Below, piece after piece: positions 33,591 through 45,000 of a stretch of DNA of 64,000 nucleotides. The translations under genes were made by a program, and so were the position numbers. Positions within the stretch are counted from its first letter, which is position 1; each line of letters starts with the position of its first letter. This DNA comes from Diplodia intermedia (taxonomy: Eukaryota; Ascomycota; Dothideomycetes; Botryosphaeriales; Botryosphaeriaceae), in contig JAKEKT010000007.1 in NCBI GenBank assembly GCA_021495925.1, positions 372,001 to 436,000 of the forward strand. Reading direction: 5' to 3'. The notes beneath the pieces are model-generated. The model did no database searches. It was not told the origin of the DNA and was given only the letters and a program-made list of their open reading frames with translations.

Positions 33591-34927
33591 ATGTCGCGCA
33601 GTCCGTTTGCTGCCAACAACTCGTCCGCTCGCCGGCAGCAGCCCGCCCTCTTGCAAGAACACCCGTCGTGGTCCTGGCCCGATGCCCCAACCGACGCCCG
33701 CTCGCTGCCCGGCCGCCAGCAAGCCATTGAGCACTTGACCCTGCCGCCCATGCACTCGCACGACGACCCCGACTCCGACTTCGACAATCCCACCGCGACA
33801 TCAGCACCATTCGCCCCGCATCCTACGCGCTCCAATTTCCTCGCCCAGGTCCTGAACGGTGGAGACGACGGCGCGGCTACCCAGCGATCTGCCGCCGTTT
33901 CGAGCAGTCGCCATCGTCCTGCACAGTCGCCACCCTCCCACTACAATCCGCGCATACCGTCGCCTCGAAGCCACGGTTACGTCGACCTCACGCGCGAGCA
34001 GACGCCTCCCATCAGCCAGGAACGCTCGACTCTCCGCACCCTCCACTACAGTCAGCAGCCCACCGCCGAAAGTCCATCGAACACCAGCTCCACCTCACCC
34101 GACTCCGCCATGCTCCGTAGCGGTCGCCGCAAGCGCGACGCCACCTCGCCGCTCTTCGTCCCTCTCGATCCATCCTCGAAGCGAGCCAAGCGAAACGATG
34201 GGAGCAGCAGCACAACGGGAGGCAGACGGGGCAGCAGGCAGGAAGGCGCCAACACCGACGGCCCGAGCAACGCTGCGGCCCGGGGCGAGGTCGAGGAGAT
34301 CGAGCGGATAGACCTGATAGACGACGACACCCCGCTGGCGGAAGCGCTGCAGAAGCAACGCGCGGAGCAAGTCAAGGCTCAGCAAGAGTCGCAGAACGGC
34401 GCCGACGCCCCGACGACCCTCACGAATATCACCTGCGTCATCTGCATGGACGTCCCCAAGGACCTCACGGCGACTGCATGCGGTAAGCCTCCCCATACTT
34501 CCCCCACGCCCTTTGCCCCGGCCTCCCCAGTATTCCCTCTTGCCCCCCCACCCACGGGGCTATGGCTCCCTCGGGGAACCACCGACCTCGCCCATCAACG
34601 ATCACCGAGCGGGCTTTGCCGCCGCTGTACCCCATCATCTCGGCCTCACACCACCTAGTATGTCACTAATGCCGAGCCTTCACCATCACAGGTCACGTCT
34701 TCTGCCACACCTGTCTCATGGAGGCCCTCATAGCCGGCGAGCAGCGCGCCGGCCCCGGCGAACCCAAACGCTCGCAGTGTCCGGTATGCCGCAAGGCTCT
34801 GTCGCGCAACAAAACCGGAGACATCATCCCTCTACTTCTGATGATGAAGAAGGGCCTGGCGACGCAGCCGCGCCGTCAGAGAGGAGCCGCGGCCGCCGGC
34901 AGCGCCACCAGTCCAGCGTCGGCATAG
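33591..34927 (+). CDS. SLX8: RING-finger E3 ligase, SLX8-like (SUMO-targeted)
   Basis: Two exons: 33591-34482 and 34692-34927, giving 375 residues. The intron (GTAAGC donor, 209 bp) splits the RING between TAC and GHVF. N-terminus disordered, Ser/Pro/Arg-rich, with an acidic hydrophobic stretch EEIERIDLIDDDTPLAEAL that could serve as a SUMO-interacting motif (IDLID). The C-terminal RING reads C-V-I-C-M-D, TACGHVFCHTCL and CPVCRKAL, i.e. C3HC4, then DIIPLLLMMKKG. The RING spacing and the tail after it resemble fungal Slx8 (STUbL, nuclear, ubiquitinates SUMO-modified proteins at damaged forks). Without the C-terminal exon the frame would run on to a meaningless end at 34658. Slx8 identity is likely but other nuclear RING ligases cannot be excluded. 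Confidence 0.82.
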
Positions 34928-35898
34928 GCGCGTCGTCTTGGCCCTGCTCCGCGGCAAGGCAAGTGGCCGCTCCGGCACAGTCGACCGATGCCCGTCAGCC
35001 CCCGCCCCATGGATGCCGGCAAGGAACGAAGGTTGAGCCACTTTCGTCACGCCGTCGGCTGAGCGCAAGGTCGAACCGAGCCGGGAAGGAAACGGAGTCC
35101 CGCCGCTGGGTACGCGCAGCCAAAGACTGGGGCAGGGCGGCGTGGGGAAGTGGGTCGACATTGGAGCGCGCGAAAATAGAGCATCCGGGGTAAAAGAAAG
35201 CAAGAGACGGCACGACGATGGGTTGGTGGCGTGAGTGTAGAGGGTTGCCGAGTAGTAGGCGCCGGCTGGAACCCACAGCGGGCGGACGACTCGGGAAGTG
35301 AGATGCGAGCGAAACTTGGCGGGGCATGGGGGACGGCTCTCGATAGATTTTCCTTTGGCGTTTTCCGACTTATTTTGCTCTCATGTTGCATTGCATGCAT
35401 AGCCTGGGGCGTTTCAATGGGATTGTCTGGGCGGCGCAGCATCGGGACGGGCAGGCAGCGGCAAACGCGGGCGCGGCACGGCGGATATATCACGGCAATT
35501 GGGCGAGGGAATCGGCGTATGGCGTACCTATCGGTTTGGGAAACAGCATCGTACGCGTGGTCGCGTATGCGTGGGAGAGCATAGAGAGCAGGCATCCACA
35601 ATTTCCGTCGCCATCCATCCGTCTTGTCCTGCGTGCATGGCTAGCGTGCAGCGCCCGCCCAACCCCCCAGGCAGACGGGGGGCAGCTGTAAGGGGGACGT
35701 ACATGCGATCGAGGAGAGAGCACATGCGAGAGGGCACCGCCGGCGGCAGCCACGCCCTTTCGAGCCGCTCATCTAGAAAGCGAATCTTTCCATCACTGAT
35801 GTTCCGGCATTGTTGATAGCCGAAGCTGCAATAACGACCCCGACCATGCCGTTAGCAGCGCTAGCTTACGCAAGACGGATGCAACCAAAACCGCTAGC

Positions 35899-35945
<47 letters not shown>

Positions 35946-38430
35946 AAGGGAAAAAAAACGCTCCCTCTTTTTGAGCCGAGCTTTGCCGGTCCCATCTTCT
36001 TCTCTTCCACTTTCCCGAACGTCTCGCTCGGACGTCCGAGATCTGCAATGCGAGCCGGGGGAGATCATGATGGCGGTGCATTATTGCTGTTGCGCGGGCC
36101 AGGGCATCAAGGGCAGGACAGGACAGGTCAGGACAGCTCCGCCAAGCGGCGGGACAAGCAAGCAGCAGCAGTGGTGGGGGTGTGTTTTTGGGCGGTGGCG
36201 TTTTTCCCCTTCTCGACCCTGACCTAGGTCGTGCCCAGCCCCAGCCTCAGCTAACTGAGAGGCAGAGAGAGAGAGAAAGAGAGAAAGGTTGGACGCCACG
36301 GGGCGAAACCAGAAAAGGGCAATGCGATGTGGTCCAGCAGCTACTAGATTCTCGCCGCCCGGATCGTCTGCCCGGATCGTCGCCGCTGTCCGACCACAAT
36401 CCCATAACATCCGGCCCGTCTTTTTTTCTTTCTTGTTTCGCTGTAAGTAGTGTAACGTTGGTGATTATTAACCCAGAACGCCCAACCGACTACCCCATTG
36501 CCTGGCCCCCCCCAACCCAACCCTGCGCGGCTTCGGCCCAACAATGCAGCAACGTCACTAGACCTGCTCCAAGCCGCGGCCCAAGTGTTCCAGCACAAGA
36601 AAATTCGCCTCTCTTCCCCGATGCTACTTATCGGGGCTGCGTTGGGGATGTGACCCTGCGTCATAAGCAGCAGATGATGAGCAGTGGCAAACAGGTCCGG
36701 CGGGAATAGAGAATAATGTGTGGGTTCTTCTGCTGAGGAGCAGCACGACAAGAAGATCGTGAGGCGGAACTGCGCCCTCCCCCCGCCGTAGCAAAAAAAA
36801 AAGCATAGATAGTAGTCTCGAGATGAAAGCGTGATACCTACCTACCCCACGGCGGTATGTCGCTGCGTGCCTTGCACGCCTCGGCCCCCCGTCGTTCCCG
36901 ACTAGTGGGAAATGAATCGGGCCAGCCGAAGCATTGAACAACTCGCCTCGTGACACGCCGCTGGTTAGAGGTTGGGCTGGACGGGGAGCAATGGGGACCG
37001 GCCTGTCACTACTGAGCAATTTGCATTCCGCAGAACCTCGGTGGCTCGGTGGCTCACCGGTGAGGACGCTGGCTCGTTTTGACAAGCAACGGCTTCTAGG
37101 CCCTCGAGGCTGAAAATGGTGTGCACTAGGCCGTGGCCGACGACGTCAATCCAGCCTCTTGACCAGCGGTTTCGCCGAGAGGCGCAGGGCCACAAACTTT
37201 GGCATCGTGACGTAGTTAACGGCTTACCACATGGCACACACCAAAGGGGGAAAGATGTAGTCGGAAGACATAGCCAATAGCATTGAAGAAAGAAGCTTTT
37301 GTTTTCATGACGGCTATCTGCGGCCAGCTATGTACCACTGCTAGCTAACCGCCCTCCAATTCCTACTTGTTCTCCTTGTATGTACTACAAGCCGACCTTG
37401 TTTTGGCCCCCCCTGCTTTGCTCGTCCATTCCCCTCTACTCGGTTGAAGTAGGACTGGGAGAATATGGAAACCTGCATAGGAAGGCATCGGTTGAACAAA
37501 GGATTGGCAACTGCCTCATGAAAGTTGAAATAACAAAGCCCTTGCAATGAAACTAAATCCGTTCCGTACCCATCTTGTGACATCTCCCAACCATCCAGTA
37601 GACCCATCCAAACCTTCTGCGCCGGGAGGGGAAATGTTGAGTAAGGCGTGTCCGCAGAGGTGTGGTGAATGAAGAAACAGCAGTCAGAAACTGTCGTAAG
37701 CAAATAAAGCTCGCAAATGTGTGAAGAGGGCTCAAGACGGTAGCCAAATATAAATCGAGAAAATCAATCCAGCCGTTTCGCCTGCGGACTGGTCGTGGCG
37801 GCGTGATATTTGCAGGCGCGAGGAAGACAAAGACTGAAAACCAAGCTTCAATCCGTATGATTTTTTTCATCTCCCACCTTTTGTTCTCTCCCTCAGTAGC
37901 TCACTATCAACTTTTGTTCGCATGCCGGAGAATGGCAGAGCCGGTAAAGACAAGTACAGCTGTATGCCCGACGGGAAGAAGCCGCCGGTTCTGAAATAGT
38001 TCGTATGAAAGAATCGAAGCCGCCCAGGACGGAAAGAAGAGTTGGCAGTGGGCTGAGCGGTGCAACTAGGCCCACAACAATATACGACAGCGAATCGATA
38101 GACATTTTTCGACCAGGCAATTGACGAAGACATATCCTGGTTTTCCCTTCGCGCGGCGCCTGGTGCTCATCGTTATCCGGTCATGAGCATTGTGTATTTA
38201 CTTGGACGGAAGGCCCTTCTCCCGAGCCATACATATACAAGGCGTTATGGGGTATCCAAAGTGCGAGATGGTCCGATGAAAGCGCGCCTTTCCCTGATGC
38301 TCTCCGAAGCCGCGGTGCTGGATGCGGCTGCCGAAGGCTACCCTGTTGTTCGTCGATGCATTAATCGTGAAAGCGGAATCATACGAAAAGTTTGGCGTGG
38401 CATGAGCGTGATTTGCAGGCACACTGTCGG
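34928..38430. other. Intergenic gap between convergent genes
   Basis: 3.5 kb between the 3' ends of the RING gene and the transcription factor gene. No supported gene on either strand. Holds a (CTG)12 repeat at 35906-35941 and GA/CT-rich tracts near 36260-36290. Confidence 0.6.
35906..35941. repeat. (CTG)12 trinucleotide repeat
   Basis: Twelve perfect CTG units in non-coding sequence; the poly-Ala and poly-Ser frames it creates on the minus strand are not supported as genes. Confidence 0.95.
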
Positions 38431-41400
38431 CTAGGCAGTGATGGAGCTCTCGGCTCTAGCATGCACGTGATTAGCGTGAGCTTCGAGCGCGCGCGCCATA
38501 ACGTGGGTCACTGAGGTTTGTTAGCGACAGATTAAATGACACTTCACATCGGTGAGCTTACCAGGCCAGACAGCAGCATGCTCCATCATATAAGCCGTAA
38601 CCATAAGAAGCTTGCTTCCGTAACCGTAGTTGTTGAGGGCCGGGAGACCAACTCCAGCAGGCGAGCCCATGCTTCCAGCATCGAAAGTAATCTTCATCTC
38701 CGCATTGTTCAGAATCTCCGAGATCTTCTGCAAAAGCTTTGTGTCCTCTTCTTCCAGGAGCATGATCGCTGGAACTTGATGTAGGTCGATTTCGGTCTTG
38801 CCCAAAATACCCATGTAACGACCAACACGCTCCTGGACTGTTGCAACCCACTCTGCGAGCACCTGTGCGCAATCAAACGTGCACATGGCCGACTGAATGG
38901 GCAACTCCCGCGATGTGAAATCCGCGAACGTGACACCGAGCTTGTCTGACATGGATAGCGAGTCGGCAGCATAGAACGCAGCCTTGCGGAGGTGGCGCTC
39001 ACGCTTGGAGGATTTGGCTGAAGTAAAACCGCCGCTCGACATCATTCCGGTGTCAGAGAAATCCGGTGCGGCGGTATTGAGGCCGCCTGGAGAGCTGCTC
39101 GGCGCGGTGCTCCGGTTTGAGTCGGACGGGCTATCTGAGTCCGTCTCGGCGTGCTGGATGATCTCATCACCCCTTGCCAATTCCTCCGCCATGGCGTCGA
39201 AGTCGCGCGCCCAGAACCCTTCCTTCGACCGAGCAAGGCTGACGAACAGGCGTACGTAAGCAAGATCCAAAAGAGGAATACTGTCAGCTGGAAGCGGGCC
39301 ATAAGGATTTGGCCGCTCCAGGCTGTGGTGCGGATTGGCCTTCCAAGAAGCTTGCCACGCTTTGAGAGCGGGCTCGATCTGATTGTGCATCTGCTCGGTT
39401 TCGGCTGTGGTCCATTGTCGGCCGTTGTGGCGCTGCCTCGTTTCCCAGATGTAAACGTGGAGAGCGTTGATCAAGACGTAGCAACCAAACGTGCTCGGCT
39501 TCAGAACGCTCCCACGGAACTCATCGCGATAGGTAGAGCCATCTTGTGTGCTGCACCTCTGTCGCTCACTTGCTGTAAGCAAATGCGTAAGCGCATCAGC
39601 GAAAGCGATGCCTTTCTGGGTAGCGGCTTGTTGGCCACCCAACGCTACCCATGCTTGCGCGCTGTCGGCGGCCCACAAGTCCTCCTCGCACGGAAGATCC
39701 AAGTGTAACTCCGAATTCAAAATCCTAGGAGCGTGGTTGTACCCTATAACCGTGAGACTTGAAAGCACAAACACGGCGTACAGCGTTCGCTTGCGCTCTT
39801 CCTGTGTCTTCCATTGGATCCACTGTGCGTGCTCGTCGAGACTCGTCCATTGATTGGGGGTTTGACTGTCGTCGCCCATGTCGATATCGCCGTCGCTGTT
39901 ACGCGAGTTGGATCCATTGGCACTTTCATCCATGGGCTGGTCGAGGTTTGCGGCCTTCGCTAGGCTAACAAGAGCAGCGCAGTGGGTGTACGCAACGTCA
40001 TTGGCCTGCTTATCGCCGCACTGGTGCCCGTAGATGAGGTTGAGCAACATAGACTGCACGAGCCAGAGCGGCGTTGTGTGATTGCTCGTGTCGTGCATCG
40101 GATTGAGGCCGTTGACGGCTGCTGCCAAATCTGCACGGCGACGTTCCTCGAGGTAGAACAAAATCATTTTCTTCGCGGCTTCGAACAGCTCCTTGCCAGC
40201 AGCGTGTTCGAATTCGTAGAGCGCTCCGATGGCAGCCATGGCCAGAATCAAACATTCGCCGCCACCAATGGTACCTCCATGGCCGAACGTCGCAGCACGC
40301 GGGTTGGTGGAATACAGTGAGGAATCGAATGAAAGGGTTGGGATGTGCAAGAAAGGCATGTGCGGCTGGAAGTATTGAATGTAGGCGTTGACGAACCGTT
40401 GGAGGTCGCTGGTGTTTGGCAGCGAAGGAAGTTGTGCAGATGACATGGCAGGGAGCCCAGGTGATAGAGGCGAGCTGATAGCCGGCTGCGAATATTTCCG
40501 TTGATTGGAACTATAATTCATCGCCTGCGACAAGCTCATGAGGAGAGACTGTCGAGTGGCATCAGTGATTGAATCTGTTGAGATGGACGTCACCGAGCTC
40601 TGGCGAGCACTGCCGTTGACTGAAGAGGAAGCTATACTTGTGCTATCAGAGTTGAAAGTCGGTGGGTGGAAGTATTGGTTCGGCATGCCAGGAATGCCTG
40701 CAGTCGGGCTCATCGAGTTCAACGGCGGCGGCGAGGAAAAATACATTTCCTGCCCGCCGTTTTGGTCTTGCAGCTGCTTCGGAGAGACGGTGCTCAGCGG
40801 ATCCATGAGTTCGGGAAAGACGGCATTCATTGCGTCCAGCGATATTGAGCTGGTGTCAATCATCGAGGTTGCATTCAATGAGCCCTGCCACACGGAGCTT
40901 GTGGTATGCGTGGGCTGGTTCGATCCGTCAAGCATGACCTCGCTGAAGCCGCTTTGGCTCGCGGTGCTGATTGCCGAGGGAGACGACTCATCCACGGCGG
41001 CTTCGTTGGGGCCAGCATTCAGGTTGAGGGAGTTGTCCAGGCCAGCCATCCAGTCGAACTCATCCTCCTCGATGCCAGCACTGGTCAAGAAAGGAGGGAA
41101 GGTGCCGAACGGAGAAGCGGGTGTACCCAGAGAACCGCCGCTGAAGTGCAGTTGCGCAGGGTTGATGGTCGAGCCACCCCCAAATAGCTTGTCCAGATCC
41201 ATCATGTGATCGAAGCCTGCGATCGGGGCCGTCCGTAGGCCGCCACCCATGCCCATGCCCAGATGCGTGTCGATCTTGGGCAAACCGTGGTGGTTTGAGT
41301 GGTCCATTGTGGTTTGCATTCCGCGGAAATCAAAGTTGTGTGAACCAGGGAAGCCCGAAAGGCTTGGGTGGTGGCTGTGCCCATGGCCATGGTTCATAGG

Positions 41401-42020
41401 CATGCCGGGGCTTCTCGCCGATGTGGTATTGTGAGCGGCCAGCAGATTGTTCAAGGCACCAGCGTCAATGTGGCTTATAGTGTTTGCTCGCGGGCGTGCA
41501 GTGGGTGCTCCACCTCCTACGGCTCCGTTCGCGCCATTTGCGATCGAGTTCTTACGCACTCGGTTCGTAGCACCGTTGGGTGGGATGCCTGTTGTGCTCT
41601 CGCGACGACCATTTCTGGGCCGGGAGGAGGCAGCGCCAGCCTGATGGAGCTTCTGCTGGTGCCTTAATAGCAGGTCGCGCCTGGCAAAACACCTTGTACA
41701 TTGCGGGCATTCAAACGGCTTCTCTTTTGTGTGGGAGCGCTCGTGGCGCTTCAGGTGCTCGAGCCTGGCAAACGAGCGACCGCAGGTGCCGCACACGTGC
41801 GGCCTTGGCTTGTCGGTCTTGGGAGGCGGGAAGTTCGCGTTAGGGGCAGGGTGCGAAGAGTCGGTTTTGGCATTAGGAGAGGACGCTGGGGACGAGAGGT
41901 TAGCGGAGCTCTAGGGCGCCGTCAGACGCCTGGTGTGCCGGGCGGGGAGGGCTTACTCTTCACGTCTGCAGAGGCGTCACCGGCATTATTCGCAGCGTCG
42001 ACGGTTGCAGGGGCAGCCAT
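38431..42020 (-). CDS. C2H2 zinc-finger transcription factor, AmdX/ADR1-type
   Basis: Three exons on the minus strand: 42020-41957, 41885-38562, 38510-38431, giving 1155 residues. Introns of 71 bp (GTAAGC donor, GCTAACC branch) and 51 bp (CGCTAAC branch). Two N-terminal C2H2 fingers follow a KPRPHVC lead-in: CGTCGRSFARLEHLKRHERS and CPQCTRCFARRDLLLRHQQK, starting at about Cys53. This pair with RHERSHTKEKPF between is typical of AmdX/ADR1-like fungal activators. A long disordered His/Ser/Asn-rich region with acidic patches follows (possible activation domain), then a fungal-specific transcription factor domain (about 490-1100; FVNAYIQYFQPHMPFLHIPT, CLILAMAAIGALYEF). The last exon adds VTHVMARALEAHAN and ends ESSITA; without it the protein would end in intron-encoded residues. 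Nuclear. Target genes cannot be read from sequence; AmdX links to nitrogen and amide catabolism in Aspergillus. Confidence 0.88.
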
Positions 42021-45000
42021 GGTCGAATCGGGGGCTGTCTCGGGTGTCTCTGGCATGTCTATGGGTGCGTCTCTCTACACACCGCCAACTCGGTCACGGT
42101 CGGTGTATGCGCGTCCACCAGTGGTGTTCAGCGGCTCGCGGGGGACTGTGTCGCAGCCAGGTTGAGGTTGCTGGCGGGTAGCGGTGGGCAGCGCGGAGCT
42201 TTGAGCGCAGTGACAAGTACTCGGCGGGTACAAGTAGCTTGCTGGGCGGGAGCTGTGCTCGCGGGAGAGGCGGGACGTGCAGGGCGCGGGGCAGGGCGCT
42301 GCGGGCAACAGGCGGACAGCAGACGAACAGCAGGCGCTGGGCTAGCATGGCATACGGTCAGCGCGGGCGTCAATGCATCGCAGGCACAGGAGTGGTACCT
42401 ATTCGTCGTTCGGGCCTTTGGACGGAGAGCTATGCACAGCTCGCAGCGGCGTGACCCGGAAGGCGGAGTTAAGATCGGCTCGAGGGCGCTTCAACGCCGG
42501 CGGACGGTCGAGCGCAGGACTGAGCGACGGACATGCACTGCCGGCGACAGGCAATTGAGGGAGAGCAGAGGGGAATTGCACAAGGCGGGCGCGGTGCTGG
42601 AGCAATTGTGGCGAGTAAGCAAGTGTCGCAGAGTCGTTGGACGCCGGCTGGGGAGGTGCGAGGCCGAGCGAAGCGCAGGGCCAGGGTACAAGCCGTCCGG
42701 GGCCCAGCAAAGTCAGCTGCGCAGCCGTCTAGAGACGGCGTTTAGACTTTCGTACTGAAACTAACCGGCCTATCCGATGCGGGCTGCGCGGACAGCCGAT
42801 CCTGAATTTCGGACTGCTTCCAGAAATTCTCGATGCGTGAGTCGTCGCAATTGCACGGCTGCGACCCGGATTCGAGCGCTTGCGGGCCAAGGCTGCTGCG
42901 TTCGGCGTCTGCTACGAAGCTATGGCGCGCAGCAGCTGTTGCGGCGCGAGAACAACCGGGCTGTGGCACTGCGACACAGCGTCGGGGGGCAGGCTAGCAG
43001 CAAACAACGGCGAGCCCCATCCACAACCGGGCTGGGTGGGCAGAGGGCAGGTAGGGCGACGGCTAGCGGGCGAATTGGCTGCAGAGGGTCCACCGATCCC
43101 CGAGGTTTGCGGCTGGGCGACGAGATGGAGGCGGGAGTCTCGAATGCGTAAAGGGGAGGGCGAGTGAGGTAGCAGGCGCCTTAGTCAAGAGCAGCGCGGT
43201 GCGATGGAGGCCAGGCGATCTTCTACCATCGCGAGAGCGTGTAAGCGTCGAACCAGACCCTCGAGCGCGCGTTGCATGACACAGCCAGAAGCTTTGACGA
43301 CTGAGCATGGGTCGACTCGGCGCCGCGTGCTGCGGCAGGGCCATGCACGATCATCCGGCGTCGGGTTCTTCGATCAGAACGGTACGGTATTTGCGTACTG
43401 AACGGCCGCCTGCAGCTGCCTGGCCACCGACAGACCTCGTCCACGCTCCCCAGCCCTCACGCCTGCGGACCCTGTGCCGTCTCTATTCCTTGCGTTATAG
43501 CGTGCAGCCGACGATTGCCCGCGCCTCTATTCCGCACCCTGCCCACGCCCGGCCCAGAGCAGCCTCGCAGCCTGGCCGTGGCCAGCCCGCGCGCGTCCTC
43601 GGCACGAAGCGAGCCCGTCTCGTATCATTGGGCAATACGTGCTGTCATTCTTTCCCCCGTTGCAACGGCCATCTGTATCAAACAGCAGCATGGATTCCCC
43701 ATACAAGCGTCCCGCGGGCAACGGCGCAGTGGCTTGGGGGGGCAGGCACGCTTGCCCGGCGCGCACGCCATCATTGGCCGGAGCCCGCACCGGGCGTCCC
43801 TGAAGCGCGGCAGCTTCGTTGCGACCTCCGCCGCGAGCCTGCTGGGCCAGCCTCGCTCCCCTCGGAGATAGACGCCGTCCAGACTCCCGAGAGAGATCAA
43901 GCTGCGCGTGCGGAAGGGCGCGCACAGGCATGCACGTCTCCAGCACGACGGACCCGCATGCGCTGCTCCCTCGATGCATCCTCGCCCAGCGCCATGGACG
44001 GCGGCGCCTCGCGGGAGGCCGCTACTGCCGCAGCACGTTCTCCTGGCGCTGCCCTGGAGTCGACGTGGAGGCTGCCGTGTCAATCACTTGCCTTCTTGCG
44101 CCCTCTTCCTAGGGCGGCCATGGAACCCTATGCAGCGGTGACGATGTGCTTGCCACTCGTTTGGGCAGAAATCTGGGGTAGACGGGTACGTATCGTAATG
44201 ATACGCGGAACACGAGCCAGACACGGAGGCCATGCCCAATCCTGCCCATGGCTCCGCTGGCGGATGACCCCAGATTTTCTGGCGCCCGAGCCAAAGCGCG
44301 CCGCCTGCGCCGCGCTAGCCAACGCCCCCTGTCTGCTGCCGGCCGTGGCCATTGGTGTCGCTTGAACGCCCATGCTGCAGCCGCTAGCGCTCCGCCTGCG
44401 CTCCGCCTGTCGCCGGCGGGCTTGAGCGACCGAAATTGACGCAGCTCTCCCTGGGAAGGCGCGACTGGGCTAAAGGATCTGGTCCGGTATGGCACCTCGG
44501 GCGCGCAGGAAAGATGGCGGGCTGAGCAGTCGCGGTGGTGGTGGCCGAGGCGGCCGTCTGACGAGTCGTGCGAGCGCTCGGAAGCTGAACGGCCGGCGGA
44601 CCGCGCCCCTGACGGCAGCCGCCAACTTCAACCACGCCGCCAAGGCGTGGATAGACACGGCCGCACGCTAGCACGCACCGAGGGCCGCTGTGGGCCATTA
44701 CGCAGCGCAACGCCGCACATGACCTGACGAGCGAAGCACCGCCAAGGGCTGTCGGAGAAGGCTCCATTCGGCGCGCGACCCACGCGCTCTAGACGTGGTC
44801 AGCAAGATTGCCAGGCACGCCGTTCAGCATCCTGCGCACCACACCCTCAACGCCCTTTTGGGGTCGCTTGGACCTGCGAAAATGACGCAGTTGACGCAGG
44901 CCAGGCGCGTCGTCAGGGCCGCCGGGCTCCGCCCATAGCGGGCTCGCTATTGTATAGCGGCGCTGGACGAGGCTGCACAAAACCCGTGATGCGTCGACGG

